The position numbers and the translations under genes are program-made. The notes below the pieces were generated by a model. The model was not told the origin of the DNA, ran no database searches, and saw nothing but the letters and a program-made list of their open reading frames with translations. From Bradyrhizobium forestalis (GTDB lineage: Bacteria > Pseudomonadota > Alphaproteobacteria > Rhizobiales > Xanthobacteraceae): DNA of 64,000 bases. The stretch lies in contig NZ_PGVG01000013.1 of the NCBI RefSeq assembly GCF_002795245.1, positions 1 to 64,000 of the forward strand, in the 5' to 3' direction. The first letter of the stretch is position 1, and every line of letters begins with the position of its first letter. Shown piece after piece: positions 36,811-45,564 of the stretch.

Positions 36811-38184
36811 CTAGTAAGTCATTTCGGCAATCGCAATCCTGTTCTCGGCGGCCGGCCAGGCGCGTGCCACGATCCGTTCTTCGCCGAATTGGGCCACGAT
36901 GTTACGCCCGACCTCACTGGCCGGAAGCCGCAGGGCTGCTGTCGCATCTGTGGGCACGCCCGGCTTGACGTCGGCCGGCTCCTTGCCGTCGAACAGCACC
37001 ACGTCCCGCGGCAGTCCGAAATAGCCGCGCGGCCGCGACATGATCACGACAGAACCGGCGTCCTTGTCCGCCGGCCCGAGCGGGCGCGCGGGCCGGAGGT
37101 GCACGACGTCGGACGAGCGCGGGAAGGGCGAGCGGTAGATGTGCGTCGTCGGCGCATCCGGCGACGTCAGGACGAATTCGAGCGACCAGGCAGGATCGAC
37201 CTGCGCCGGCCCCCAGCGGCCGTCGGAGCCGGTCTTTGCGCTGTGCAGCGCACCACCCTTGCGTTCACCGGTATCAGGGTCGACACGGAAGACATCGACG
37301 GTTGCGCCCGCGACCGGACGGTTGGTCGACACGCCGCCAGGCGCGCCCGTGACCAGGCCACTCAGCTTCACGCTGGTCTCCTGCACGATCGCAATGCGCA
37401 TGGGCTCATGCCCGGCGATGAACTTGTAGATCTCCCGGAACGCGCGTGGATGAAACGCCACCTCGCGATGGTCGAGCGCGCCGAGCACGAGATTGGTGGC
37501 GCCCTTCAGCTCCGGCCCCTCGGCGGTGACATTGGTCGACGTGCCGGGCTTGCCGATGAAGCGGCCATCGGGTTGCGCATATTTGTCCATGCCGTCGCTG
37601 CGCAGCGTGAGGAAGGCGACGCCCGGCGTCACCTCGCTCTCGCCCTCGTTCAGGCCGCGCAGGAACGCGCCGCGGCCGTTGAATTCGTTGTTGGGCTGTT
37701 CGTCGGTCGCGAACACGCCGTGATTGGGCGTGCCGCACAGCACGGCGTGGCTGACATCGTCGGCGCCGCCGCTTCTGATGACGTTGCGGATGGCATAACC
37801 GCCGCGTGAGCTGCCGACCAGCGCCACACGAGGCGCACTGGTGCGGCGCTTCAGCTCGGCAATAGCAGCGGCGAGCTCGCGGCGCTGGTCCTCGGTCGAG
37901 GAGCGGCCCGCCTGCTCGACCTTGTCGTCGCTGCGCGCCAGGGGATCGGTGAAATTGATCGCCATCATGCGATCCCGGGCGATGCCGTTGCACTCCATCC
38001 GCCACAAGGTGGTCATCCAGAGCGCGTCGTAATCGCCATTGCCGTGGACGAACAGGATCGGCGGCACCTCCGTGCTCGGCGTGGCCGCAGGTGCGGTCTG
38101 CGCCAGTGCGCCCGCCCGCAAGCTCGCAACCGCGAAAGGCAAGCTGCCAACGCCCTGCAGGATCGTCCGTCGCGACAGCTTCAT
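36811..38184 (-). CDS. Tat-exported alpha/beta-hydrolase-like protein
   Basis: A 457-residue protein with a twin-arginine signal (MKLSRRTILQGVGSLPFAVASL). The hydrolase core reads ILFVHGNGDYDALWMTTLWRME, VALVGSSRGGYAIRNVI (nucleophile elbow G-x-S-x-G) and CGTPNHGVF, as in lipases. The second half (from about residue 270) is beta-rich, with VKLSGLVTGAPGGVSTNRPVAGATVDVFRVD, a carboxypeptidase-regulatory-like or Ig-like domain. A periplasmic esterase, lipase or depolymerase is likely; the exact substrate cannot be told. It is 34 bp downstream of nothing on its own strand and ends near the P450 start, so the two may share a transcript. Confidence 0.8.
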   Translation of the reverse strand: MKLSRRTILQGVGSLPFAVASLRAGALAQTAPAATPSTEVPPILFVHGNGDYDALWMTTLWRMECNGIARDRMMAINFTDPLARSDDKVEQAGRSSTEDQRRELAAAIAELKRRTSAPRVALVGSSRGGYAIRNVIRSGGADDVSHAVLCGTPNHGVFATDEQPNNEFNGRGAFLRGLNEGESEVTPGVAFLTLRSDGMDKYAQPDGRFIGKPGTSTNVTAEGPELKGATNLVLGALDHREVAFHPRAFREIYKFIAGHEPMRIAIVQETSVKLSGLVTGAPGGVSTNRPVAGATVDVFRVDPDTGERKGGALHSAKTGSDGRWGPAQVDPAWSLEFVLTSPDAPTTHIYRSPFPRSSDVVHLRPARPLGPADKDAGSVVIMSRPRGYFGLPRDVVLFDGKEPADVKPGVPTDATAALRLPASEVGRNIVAQFGEERIVARAWPAAENRIAIAEMTY

Positions 38185-38321
38185 TTGTTCCTCCCCGGCA
38201 ACCCGCCTCTTTGCACTGCTTATAGCGGCCTAACCACTGGACAGCGAAGGACTTTCGCAGGCATCACTGAATTTGCCGGAATCGCCCGGGACCATTTCTG
38301 CCAGACCGTTTGGAAGGGGAT

Positions 38322-40010
38322 ATGACCGAGCAGACGAACCGTCAGAAAATGGCCGCCGAGGGCATTACCGCGCCCCTGCGGTACACCGTGTTCCGGCGCA
38401 TCTGGCTCGCCAGCCTGCTCTCCAATCTCGGCCTCCTGATCCAGGGCGTGGGCGCGGCCTGGGCGATGACGCAGATGGCGGCCTCGGCCGACAAGGTGGC
38501 ACTGGTCCAGACCGCCCTGATGCTGCCGATCATGCTGATCTCGATGCCGGCCGGCGCCATCGCCGACATGTATGACCGCCGCATCGTCAGCGTGGTTTCG
38601 CTGTCGATCGCGCTGATCGGCGCAACGGCGCTGACGATCCTGGCCGGGCTCAAGCTCATCACCCCGGAAACGCTGCTCGCCTTCTGCTTCGTCGTCGGCA
38701 GCGGCAACGCGCTGTTCGGTCCGGCCTGGCAATCCTCGGTCAGCGAGCAGGTGCCGCCCGATGCACTGCCCTCGGCCGTCGCACTGAACGGCATCAGCTA
38801 CAACATCGCGCGCAGCTTCGGTCCCGCGGTCGGCGGCGTCATCGTCGCTGCGCTCGGCGCGGTGGCCGCGTTCGCCTGCAATGCGATCCTCTATCTGCCG
38901 CTGCTGGTGGTGCTGCTGCTCTGGCGCCGCAGCACCGAGCCCTCGCGCCTGCCCCGGGAAAAGCTCAACCGCGCCATGGTCTCGGGCGTGCGCTACATCA
39001 CCAATTCGCCGCCGATCAAGATCGTGCTGTTGCGCACGCTGGTGATGGGCCTGATCGGCGGCGCCGTGATGGCGCTGATGCCGCTGGTCGCGCGTGATCT
39101 CCTCCATGGCGGCGCGCAGACCTATGGCATCATGCTGGGCGCCTTCGGCATGGGGGCGGTGATCGGCGCGCTGAACATCCACGAACTGCGCAAGCGCATG
39201 AGCGGCGAGGCCGCGATCCGCGCCTGCACCATCTCGATGGCGTTCGCGATGGCTACGCTTGCCCTGAGCACGGAGCCGGTGCTGACGGCAACCGCGCTGG
39301 TCTTGGCCGGCGCGGTCTGGATGGCTGCGATCGCGCTGTTCAACATCGGCGTGCAGCTGTCGGCGCCGCGCTGGGTCGCGGGCCGTTCGCTGGCGGCGTT
39401 CCAGGCCTCGATTTCCGGCGGCATCGCGATCGGCGCCTGGGGCTGGGGCCATCTTACCGACTATGCCGGCGTCGAGGTCGCGCTGCTGGTCGCAGCCGGC
39501 CTGATGCTGATCTCGCCGCTGCTCGGGATCTGGCTTACGATGCCGCGCGTCGGCGCCCGTAACGAGGATGCGGACGTGCTGGCCGATCCCGAGGTGAAGT
39601 TGTCACTGACCGGACGCAGCGGGCCCCTGGTGGTCGAGATCGAGTACCGCGTCGCCCAGGAGAACGCGCGCGCGTTCCACAACGTGATGCAGGACGTGCA
39701 GCTCTCCCGGCAGCGCAACGGCGCCTATGGCTGGTCGATCGCCCGCGACATCGCCGATCCTGAATTGTGGACCGAGCGCTATCACTGCCCGACCTGGTTC
39801 GACTATTTACGCCAGCGCAACCGCTCGACCCAGTCCGAACGCGCGCTGCATCAGCAGGCGATCGATTTCCACATCGGCCCCGAGCCGGTGCGGATCCGCC
39901 GCATGCTGGAGCGCCCATTCGGTTCGGTGCGCTGGAAGGACGAGACGCCGGACCGCGCGAAGGACGAGGTGCTGCCGGTGGTCGCAACCGCGGCGGGGAG
40001 CAGTACGTAA
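38322..40010 (+). CDS. MFS transporter of the EntS-like (MFS_3) type with C-terminal extension
   Basis: A 562-residue exporter. About eleven to twelve membrane helices fill residues 20-410, with the MFS loop motif PAGAIADMYDRR after the second helix and a helix pair beginning LPSAVALNGISYNIARSFGPAVGG. After the last helix comes a soluble 150-residue domain (VVEIEYRVAQENARAFHNVMQDVQLSRQRNG..AYGWSIARD). It has the ferredoxin-like character of antibiotic-monooxygenase domains, as in other members of this family. The ATG at 38322 follows GGAAGGGGA closely; a TTG at 38310 is less likely. Substrate unknown. Confidence 0.9.
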   Translation: MTEQTNRQKMAAEGITAPLRYTVFRRIWLASLLSNLGLLIQGVGAAWAMTQMAASADKVALVQTALMLPIMLISMPAGAIADMYDRRIVSVVSLSIALIGATALTILAGLKLITPETLLAFCFVVGSGNALFGPAWQSSVSEQVPPDALPSAVALNGISYNIARSFGPAVGGVIVAALGAVAAFACNAILYLPLLVVLLLWRRSTEPSRLPREKLNRAMVSGVRYITNSPPIKIVLLRTLVMGLIGGAVMALMPLVARDLLHGGAQTYGIMLGAFGMGAVIGALNIHELRKRMSGEAAIRACTISMAFAMATLALSTEPVLTATALVLAGAVWMAAIALFNIGVQLSAPRWVAGRSLAAFQASISGGIAIGAWGWGHLTDYAGVEVALLVAAGLMLISPLLGIWLTMPRVGARNEDADVLADPEVKLSLTGRSGPLVVEIEYRVAQENARAFHNVMQDVQLSRQRNGAYGWSIARDIADPELWTERYHCPTWFDYLRQRNRSTQSERALHQQAIDFHIGPEPVRIRRMLERPFGSVRWKDETPDRAKDEVLPVVATAAGSST

Positions 40011-40019
40011 CCCCTCGCT

Positions 40020-40123
40020 CGTCATTCCGGGGCGCGCGTAGCGCGAAACCGGAATCCAACGAGCCGCATTATGCCCGGTGAAATGGATTCCGGGCTCGAT
40101 GCTTCGCATCGCCCCGGAATGAC
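40020..40123. repeat. Intergenic palindromic repeat, family C copy 3
   Basis: GTCATTCCGGGGCGCGCG start, GGAATCCAACGAGCC and ATGGATTCCGGGCTCG inside, CGCCCCGGAATGAC end. Sits between convergent genes. Confidence 0.8.
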
Positions 40124-40125
40124 AA

Positions 40126-40341
40126 TTACTGCCCGTGCTCCGTCAGCACCTTGTCGCAGGCCTTGCTCAGGCGGGTGCGGTGCTGCTTCAGGCAGGCGAG
40201 TACGGCGCCATCGCCATTGTTCATGACGGCGCGGCAGAAGCGTGTGACGTCGCGCGCGCAAGCATCGTGGCCGGGCTGCTGCTGCGCAGACGCAGCCGAC
40301 GCGTACATGAGCAAAGGGATGATGAGAGGAAATCTAGCCAT
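40126..40341 (-). CDS. Small exported cysteine-rich-repeat protein
   Basis: A 71-residue product with signal peptide MARFPLIIPLLMYASAASAQ and a mature part of about 50 residues holding four cysteines: C-x5-R-F-C, then CLKQHRTRLSKAC. This pattern matches a single GLG1-type cysteine-rich repeat (PF00839-like). Its neighbour at 40503-40811 has the same pattern. Two disulfides in the periplasm are expected; function unknown. The ATG at 40341 is fixed by the signal peptide. Confidence 0.75.
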   Translation of the reverse strand: MARFPLIIPLLMYASAASAQQQPGHDACARDVTRFCRAVMNNGDGAVLACLKQHRTRLSKACDKVLTEHGQ

Positions 40342-40502
40342 CGCGTAATGCCTCGTAACGCAAAAGAATCTGCGGGCGAAGCTAGTGCGACGGTTCCGAG
40401 GCTGCAACGGCTTTGTTGCCGAACGGACGAATGCCGCACGGCCTCGGCTTGAGGCACATCGCGAGGGGAGCTGCCGACGCAACGATCTCGGTTGCGCGTT
40501 GC

Positions 40503-40811
40503 TTACTGCTTGTCCTGGGCGTCAGCGACCTTGCGCGAGGCGCCCTTGGCGAGGTCCTTGTCCATCACCGCGCGGCAGCCGGCGCTCAAGTCCGAGCGAT
40601 GCTTGATCATGCACGCCGTGATCTTCGGGATGTTGGGGATCTCCGCCGAGCAGAGGCGGAAGGCATCGCCCGTACACATCTGCTGCGCTTCGGCCGTGAA
40701 GGCGAAGCTCGCGCTCGTCGAAGCGAGCGAGGCGATGGCGGCAAAGCCCAGCGCCAGGCTGGTGTCGCGGATCTTGCTACTCAGGGATTTGGCAGTAAAC
40801 GACTTGGTCAT
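40503..40811 (-). CDS. Small exported cysteine-rich-repeat protein, paralogue
   Basis: A 102-residue product with a long signal-type N-terminus (about 47 residues, ending ASTSASFA). Its mature part has CTGDAFRLC and CMIKHRSDLSAGC, the same four-cysteine spacing as the 71-residue protein 160 bp downstream. The Lys-rich C-terminus is extra. Both belong to the cysteine-rich repeat type seen in GLG1. The ATG at 40811 (MTKSFTAKSL) is preferred. Likely periplasmic; role unknown. Confidence 0.75.
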   Translation of the reverse strand: MTKSFTAKSLSSKIRDTSLALGFAAIASLASTSASFAFTAEAQQMCTGDAFRLCSAEIPNIPKITACMIKHRSDLSAGCRAVMDKDLAKGASRKVADAQDKQ

Positions 40812-41063
40812 TTGAAGCTCCCATTGGCGCCATCTCAACGGCGCCCGTTGTGATGGGAACTACGATGCTCCAACAAATCAGTTTCCAATGTGATGGCGGT
40901 CACGAGCTGCCCTACCTCTGTGATCCCGGTCACTTTGGCGCACCTCGCTGAATTTCCTCCACAACCGCTGTCGTGTTGGTGTCACGTTAACTCTTACTTC
41001 GCATTAATGGCTCGTCGCGCGGGAAATTCCGCCGGTTTGGTTGCGTAATTGGAAAGAGTAGCG

Positions 41064-42119
41064 ATGCGTAATGCGTTGGGCCTGATGCTGGCCAGTGTAG
41101 TTGCCGCGGTCGTGATCGCCGCCGGCGGTTGGTTTTATTATTCCGCGCGCGCCGATCAGGGCGCTCCCAAGACAGTTGCCGCCCGTGCCGCCGACCCATT
41201 GCCGGCACAGGCGAAGCTCGCCGCCAAGGACGACATCGAGACCACCGCGGCGATCGCGGCCAAACCGGCCGCAGCCGCTCCGGCACCTGCGCCCGCCCCG
41301 GCCATGCCGATGCAGCCGAAACAGGCCTGCGCCAATCCGAACGCGTTGGGTGTGTCCCGCGTCGTCGAGATCGACACGACCGGCGGCCCCGGTTTCGGCT
41401 TTGAGCATTTCAAGCAGTTCGACTTCTTGACCGACAAGGAGGTCGTGCTGACCTTCGACGACGGTCCGTGGCCGGTCAACACGCCCGCAGTGCTGAAGGC
41501 GCTCGCGGATGAATGCACCAAGGGCCTGTTCTTCTCGGTCGGCAAGCACGCGACCTATCATCCGGAGATCCTGCGCCAGGTGCTGGCCCAGGGCCACACG
41601 GTCGGCACGCACACCTGGTCGCATGTCAATTTGAACAGCAAGAAGATGACCGAGCAACAGGTCAAGGACGAGGTCGAGAAGGGCTTTAGCGCGGTGCGGT
41701 TCGCGCTCGGCACCAACCCGGCGCCGTTCTTCCGCTTCCCGCAGCTCCAGCACAATTCGGCGATGGTGACCTATTTCGGCACCCGCAACGTCGCGATGTT
41801 CTCGACCGACATCGACTCCTTCGACTTCAGGAAGGGCGCGACGCCCGAGAAGATCGTCGAGACCGTGATGACCAGGCTCGACAAGCTTGGCAAGGGCATC
41901 ATCCTGATGCACGACTTCCAAAAGCACACCGGCGAGGCCCTGCCGGCGCTACTCGCGCGGCTCAAGGCCGGCGGCTACAAGGTCGTGCAGATGAAGGCCA
42001 AGACGAGCTTCCAGACCCTGCCGGAATATGACGAGGCGCTGCTGAAGGAGTTGAAAGTGCCGACCGCGGGTACGACAACGCGCCCGATCGGAAGCGTGGT
42101 GCAGACGGTCTCGCAGTAA
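41064..42119 (+). CDS. Polysaccharide deacetylase (NodB-homology) family protein
   Basis: A 351-residue protein with an uncleaved or cleaved N-terminal helix (LGLMLASVVAAVVIAAGGWFYY) and an Ala/Pro linker, then a carbohydrate esterase family 4 domain. Motif 1 TFDDGPWPVNT carries the catalytic Asp and metal-binding Asp. Motif 2 HTWSH supplies two metal-binding His, FFRFPQL is motif 3, and ILMHDFQKHTGEALPALL is motif 5. It removes N- or O-acetyl groups from an envelope polysaccharide outside the cytoplasm. The ATG at 41064 follows GGAAAGAG. It is not part of a nod cluster. Confidence 0.92.
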   Translation: MRNALGLMLASVVAAVVIAAGGWFYYSARADQGAPKTVAARAADPLPAQAKLAAKDDIETTAAIAAKPAAAAPAPAPAPAMPMQPKQACANPNALGVSRVVEIDTTGGPGFGFEHFKQFDFLTDKEVVLTFDDGPWPVNTPAVLKALADECTKGLFFSVGKHATYHPEILRQVLAQGHTVGTHTWSHVNLNSKKMTEQQVKDEVEKGFSAVRFALGTNPAPFFRFPQLQHNSAMVTYFGTRNVAMFSTDIDSFDFRKGATPEKIVETVMTRLDKLGKGIILMHDFQKHTGEALPALLARLKAGGYKVVQMKAKTSFQTLPEYDEALLKELKVPTAGTTTRPIGSVVQTVSQ

Positions 42120-42155
42120 GCTCGATCATCCACTCAGATTGCTTGAACTTGCGTC

Positions 42156-42187
42156 ATGGCCGGGCTCGTCCCGGCCATTCGCGTTTT
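42156..42187 (+). terminator. Rho-independent terminator after the deacetylase gene
   Basis: Nine-base perfect arms (42156-42164 and 42170-42178) with a CTCGT loop, followed by a short run containing TTTT, 37 bp after the stop. Confidence 0.7.
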
Positions 42188-42294
42188 CGGAGCCAAGGCT
42201 GAAGACGCGAATGATCCTGGCTCGGCACGAGGTTGTCACCCATGTCTTAGGTACGATCTGTTACCTATGTGTCCAGGCTGGACAAATTGATAGG

Positions 42295-42370
42295 TGGTGC
42301 CGCAAGAGGGATTCGAACCCCCGACCCCGTCATTACGAATGACGTGCTCTACCGACTGAGCTATTGCGGC
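42295..42370 (-). tRNA. tRNA-Thr, anticodon CGT
   Basis: Minus-strand cloverleaf with encoded CCA. Acceptor GCCGCAA pairs with TTGCGGC; D-arm GCTCAGTCGGTAGAGC; anticodon stem-loop CGTCATTCGTAATGACG with anticodon CGT (reads ACG); T-arm GGGGGTTCGAATCCCTC. Confidence 0.96.
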
Positions 42371-42470
42371 GAACCCTGCCGGGACCCGGGCGATGCCGGC
42401 CCCGATACGCGCGCTCCTGATATCGGGCATGGCCGGAATTGGCAAGGACAAGCCGGGCCTGAAATGCGCT

Positions 42471-44246
42471 TCACGCGCCCCAGCGGGACCAGAATCCGCG
42501 CCAGCCGCCGGCCTGGGCCTTCGGCGTGCCGATTTGTTCCGTAAATTCATCGCTCGGGCCGTCGTCGTCGATCCCGGGATCATCGGGTGCACGGACGATC
42601 GGGATGACGGCCTGGATCGGCGCCGGGGCCGGCTTGCCGAGCTCGGCTCGGGCTCGGAATACCGGCGTTGCCGCGGGCGGCGATGATTCGGAACCCGTCG
42701 GAGCCGGATTCGCCGGCTCGGAGGGCGTGACGGCCGGCTCGTCGTCCTTGGCAGCCTCCTTGGCAGCTTCCTTGGCAACTTCCTTGGCCTGAGGGGGCGA
42801 ATTGTCCTGGGCGGCCGGTGCCGGCACCGGGGCCACCACCGGCGGTTCCGCCGGGCCTTGCTCGGGAGTGGCCGTCACCCGCTTCGGCGGCGGGGCCGCC
42901 AGCATGGCCTCCTCGAAGGCCGAGGATTCGATCGTGGCGCCCTTGTCGGAAGGAAGGCTCGCGACCGGCGTCTGCCACTGGAACGCATCGAGGCGGCCGG
43001 TGACCGGAGAGATCGGACGCCAGCGCTCGCTGACATAGCCGTCCGCCGTCCAGGCCGGATCGAGGCGAGCGCGCACCGCGCGCAGGGTCCAGGCGCGGGC
43101 GCGGCCGCCGTCGCCATGCTCGGTGCGCTCGATCTCGGCCATCAGCAGCGCGACGCGCTGGGTCGGATCGCTGACGCAGGGCGCAAGCACCTCGCGGGCG
43201 CGGGCGAACTCGGAGGCGTCGATCGCGGCGCGCGCGATCGCAAGCTGGCCCTCGATATGGCCAGGCGCATTCGCCGATGTCTTGGCCGCGAGCGTCTCGA
43301 CCCGCTGCAGGCGCTGCCGCGCGGAATCGCCGAGCTTCACATGTGCATAGGCATCGGCGAGATCGGGATGCGGATTGGCGAGCCAGGCCGCTTCCACCAG
43401 CTTCATGGCGCGGCGCACCTGATGCGCCTCGCTCTCGAATTTTGCCGCGAGCACCGCCGCCGGCACCAAGGTCGGCGCGAGTTTGACCGCCTCCATCACG
43501 CTCTCGCGCGCGACATCGCGATCCATCTTCTCCAATTCCAGTGCGCGCGCGGTGAGCAGCACGCCGCGCTGCCGGCGATAGGTCTGCTTGTCGATCAGGC
43601 CTGCGGACAGATTCGAATCGAGAATCGCGAGCGCGCCGCTCCAGTCGCCGCGCGCGCAGCGGAAGCCGAGCACCGCGTGCGAGGCCCAGGTCGACGACGG
43701 CGACAGCTTGATCGCCTCCTCCGCGATCATCACGGCGCCGACCGCATCGTCGGCGCGCTGCGCCTCGATGAACAGGCCGCGCAGGCCGAGCAGGCGCGTG
43801 TCCTCGCGCTCGGCCATGGCGCGGAAGACGCGCTGCGCCTCGTCGCGATTGCCTTCGAGCTGCGCCGATTGCGCGTGCAGCAGCAGCGCGAGCGGATCGT
43901 TCGGCGCATGCCGCCGTGCCGCCTCGGCATGACGGCGGGCGAGCCCAGAATCGCCATGGCCGATCGCGAGCAGGCCGTGGGTGATGGCGTGGCGTCCCCG
44001 CGCCTGGCGCTTTTCGTGGCGACGGCGGCGCAGACGCCCCGGCGTGTGCCAGATCGTCGTCAGGATGCTCCAAAGCAGCACGATCGCCACGGCAAATATG
44101 CCGAGAAGGAGCACGAACACCGGAACGGTTGGCGAGGCCCGCCAGCCGCCCCAGGTCATCACGACCTCGCCCGGCTGGTCGGCGACCCAGGCAGCGCCGG
44201 CGCCAGCCAGTGCAATAAGAACGAGGAAAAGGACGATGCGAAGCAT
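42471..44246 (-). CDS. hemY: HemY-type membrane TPR protein
   Basis: A 591-residue protein with two N-terminal membrane helices (MLRIVLFLVLIALAGAGAAW and VPVFVLLLGIFAVAIVLLW), as in proteobacterial HemY. A long helical repeat region follows (HAITHGLLAIGHGDSGLARRHAEAA, QTYRRQRGVLLTARALELE) and ends in a Pro/Ala/Glu-rich low-complexity tail from about residue 460. The segment DPAWTADGYVSERWRPISPVTGRLDAFQW is highly typical of the alphaproteobacterial HemY. This is not protoporphyrinogen oxidase, which bears the same name. It follows the mitofilin-like gene and hemD on the same strand; an operon is likely. A role in haem synthesis is inferred from gene order. Confidence 0.9.
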   Translation of the reverse strand: MLRIVLFLVLIALAGAGAAWVADQPGEVVMTWGGWRASPTVPVFVLLLGIFAVAIVLLWSILTTIWHTPGRLRRRRHEKRQARGRHAITHGLLAIGHGDSGLARRHAEAARRHAPNDPLALLLHAQSAQLEGNRDEAQRVFRAMAEREDTRLLGLRGLFIEAQRADDAVGAVMIAEEAIKLSPSSTWASHAVLGFRCARGDWSGALAILDSNLSAGLIDKQTYRRQRGVLLTARALELEKMDRDVARESVMEAVKLAPTLVPAAVLAAKFESEAHQVRRAMKLVEAAWLANPHPDLADAYAHVKLGDSARQRLQRVETLAAKTSANAPGHIEGQLAIARAAIDASEFARAREVLAPCVSDPTQRVALLMAEIERTEHGDGGRARAWTLRAVRARLDPAWTADGYVSERWRPISPVTGRLDAFQWQTPVASLPSDKGATIESSAFEEAMLAAPPPKRVTATPEQGPAEPPVVAPVPAPAAQDNSPPQAKEVAKEAAKEAAKDDEPAVTPSEPANPAPTGSESSPPAATPVFRARAELGKPAPAPIQAVIPIVRAPDDPGIDDDGPSDEFTEQIGTPKAQAGGWRGFWSRWGA

Positions 44247-44283
44247 GGCGATCCCTAATTACGCGCCGATTGTTGCGCGAATC

Positions 44284-45501
44284 TTACTGAGCTGATTTGG
44301 CGAGATCCGCCATGGCATCGTCGGCGAATTTGCGGGACGCGGCGAGCGCGGCGTCACGGGCATCGGCCTTGTCGAGCCAGGCCTGCGCCGGCGCGCGATC
44401 GGCCTCGGGCAGCGTCTTCAGCTCGCGCCGCGCCTCGCCGAAATCGTTGCGGAGCGCCGACGCCGTCACCCGCGCGACGATGGCACCGCGATCGTTGCCG
44501 ACGCCGTCGGTGCGCTCGATGCGCACGAGTTTCGACGCTCCCGCCTGAAGACGCTCGACGATGCCGGCACTCGCGGCCGGGGCTTCCGCCGGCGGCGACA
44601 ATTTCGGCACGATGGTGAGCAGCTCGCGGCTCAGCGCGACCGGCGTCGGGATGCCCGACGATGCAAACGTGTCGAGGGGCTTCAGCATGTCAGGCTTGGC
44701 GGCGAGCGAACGCGCTGCGGACAGCTGCGACTGATAGGGATCGCCATGACGAACGGCGACGTCGAGCAGGGCCGCCGCCACCACAAAGCGCAGCGGCTTG
44801 TCATCCATCGCTTTTGCATCGGCGATCTTCTCGCCCTGCTGCGCAAGCTCGGCCCGCTCCGTCTTGCTGGCGCGCTCGAGCTGCGTGATGCGGTCAGTGA
44901 GCGCGGCAATATCAGGCGCGGCGGTACGCGGCGCCGTTTTCGTATCGTTCAGCGCGCTCGCGGTCTTGTCGGACTGCGCGCGCAAATTGGCGATGTCGCT
45001 GCGCAAGGCGCCGGCCGATTTCTCCAACGCGTCGATCCGTGCGGCCATGGCCGGATCGGCGACGGGCTTGCCGGCCTTGGCCTCGACCGCGGCGACGCGA
45101 CCGCTCAGCGCATCGACCGTCGCGCTTGTCACTTGCGGCGCGGCCGGCGGCGCCTGCACCACGGGCCAGCCCAGCATCCAGCCGACGCCGATCACGACCG
45201 CTGCGGCCACCGCGCCCGAGAACGGTGCGATGACCCACGGGGAAATCGGCCGCGAGGCGGAAGCGGGCGCAATGGAAAGTTGCTCCTCGGCTGACTCGGG
45301 GTGAGGCTCGGGCTCGGTCTCCTCGATCTTGACCTCCTCAGGAGCGGCCTGCTCGGTCGCCGGCTGAGCCTCGGGCTCGCCCGCGACCTGCTGCGGCTGG
45401 GTGGAGACTTCCGTCGCCTCGAGGTCGATGGTGGGCGGGGTGCGCTTGGCACGACCCGTGTCGGGCGCCAATCCAGCGTCTTCAGGCTTGTCATCGGCCA
45501 T
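44284..45501 (-). CDS. Mic60/mitofilin-like protein
   Basis: A 405-residue protein with an N-terminal acidic, Pro/Glu-rich region, one membrane helix (about residues 84-110, PISPWVIAPFSGAVAAAVVIGVGWMLG), and a long coiled coil (about 125-235, IDALEKSAGALRSDIANLRAQSD..DRITQLERASKTERAELAQQGEKI). A C-terminal helical domain with GVGNDRGAIVARVTASALRNDFGEARRELKTLPEADRAPAQAWLDKADAR follows. This is the COG4223 group, known as the alphaproteobacterial homologue of mitochondrial Mic60, which shapes inner-membrane invaginations. Its place between hemD and hemY is conserved in many alphaproteobacteria. 37 bp separate it from hemY. Confidence 0.85.
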   Translation of the reverse strand: MADDKPEDAGLAPDTGRAKRTPPTIDLEATEVSTQPQQVAGEPEAQPATEQAAPEEVKIEETEPEPHPESAEEQLSIAPASASRPISPWVIAPFSGAVAAAVVIGVGWMLGWPVVQAPPAAPQVTSATVDALSGRVAAVEAKAGKPVADPAMAARIDALEKSAGALRSDIANLRAQSDKTASALNDTKTAPRTAAPDIAALTDRITQLERASKTERAELAQQGEKIADAKAMDDKPLRFVVAAALLDVAVRHGDPYQSQLSAARSLAAKPDMLKPLDTFASSGIPTPVALSRELLTIVPKLSPPAEAPAASAGIVERLQAGASKLVRIERTDGVGNDRGAIVARVTASALRNDFGEARRELKTLPEADRAPAQAWLDKADARDAALAASRKFADDAMADLAKSAQ

Positions 45502-45564
45502 CGTGACGGTTCCTCACACTTCCATACCAGGGTGGATTAGATTGCGTCGGATTCGGCCCGACCT

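Noticed and set aside
42471..44246. Protoporphyrinogen oxidase (the other protein called HemY)
   Set aside because: The sequence has two membrane helices and TPR-like repeats, and no FAD-binding fold.
42858..44258. 466-codon plus-strand open frame opposite hemY
   Set aside because: Composition (Arg/His/Gln-rich) is that of a GC shadow; hemY is firmly identified on the other strand.
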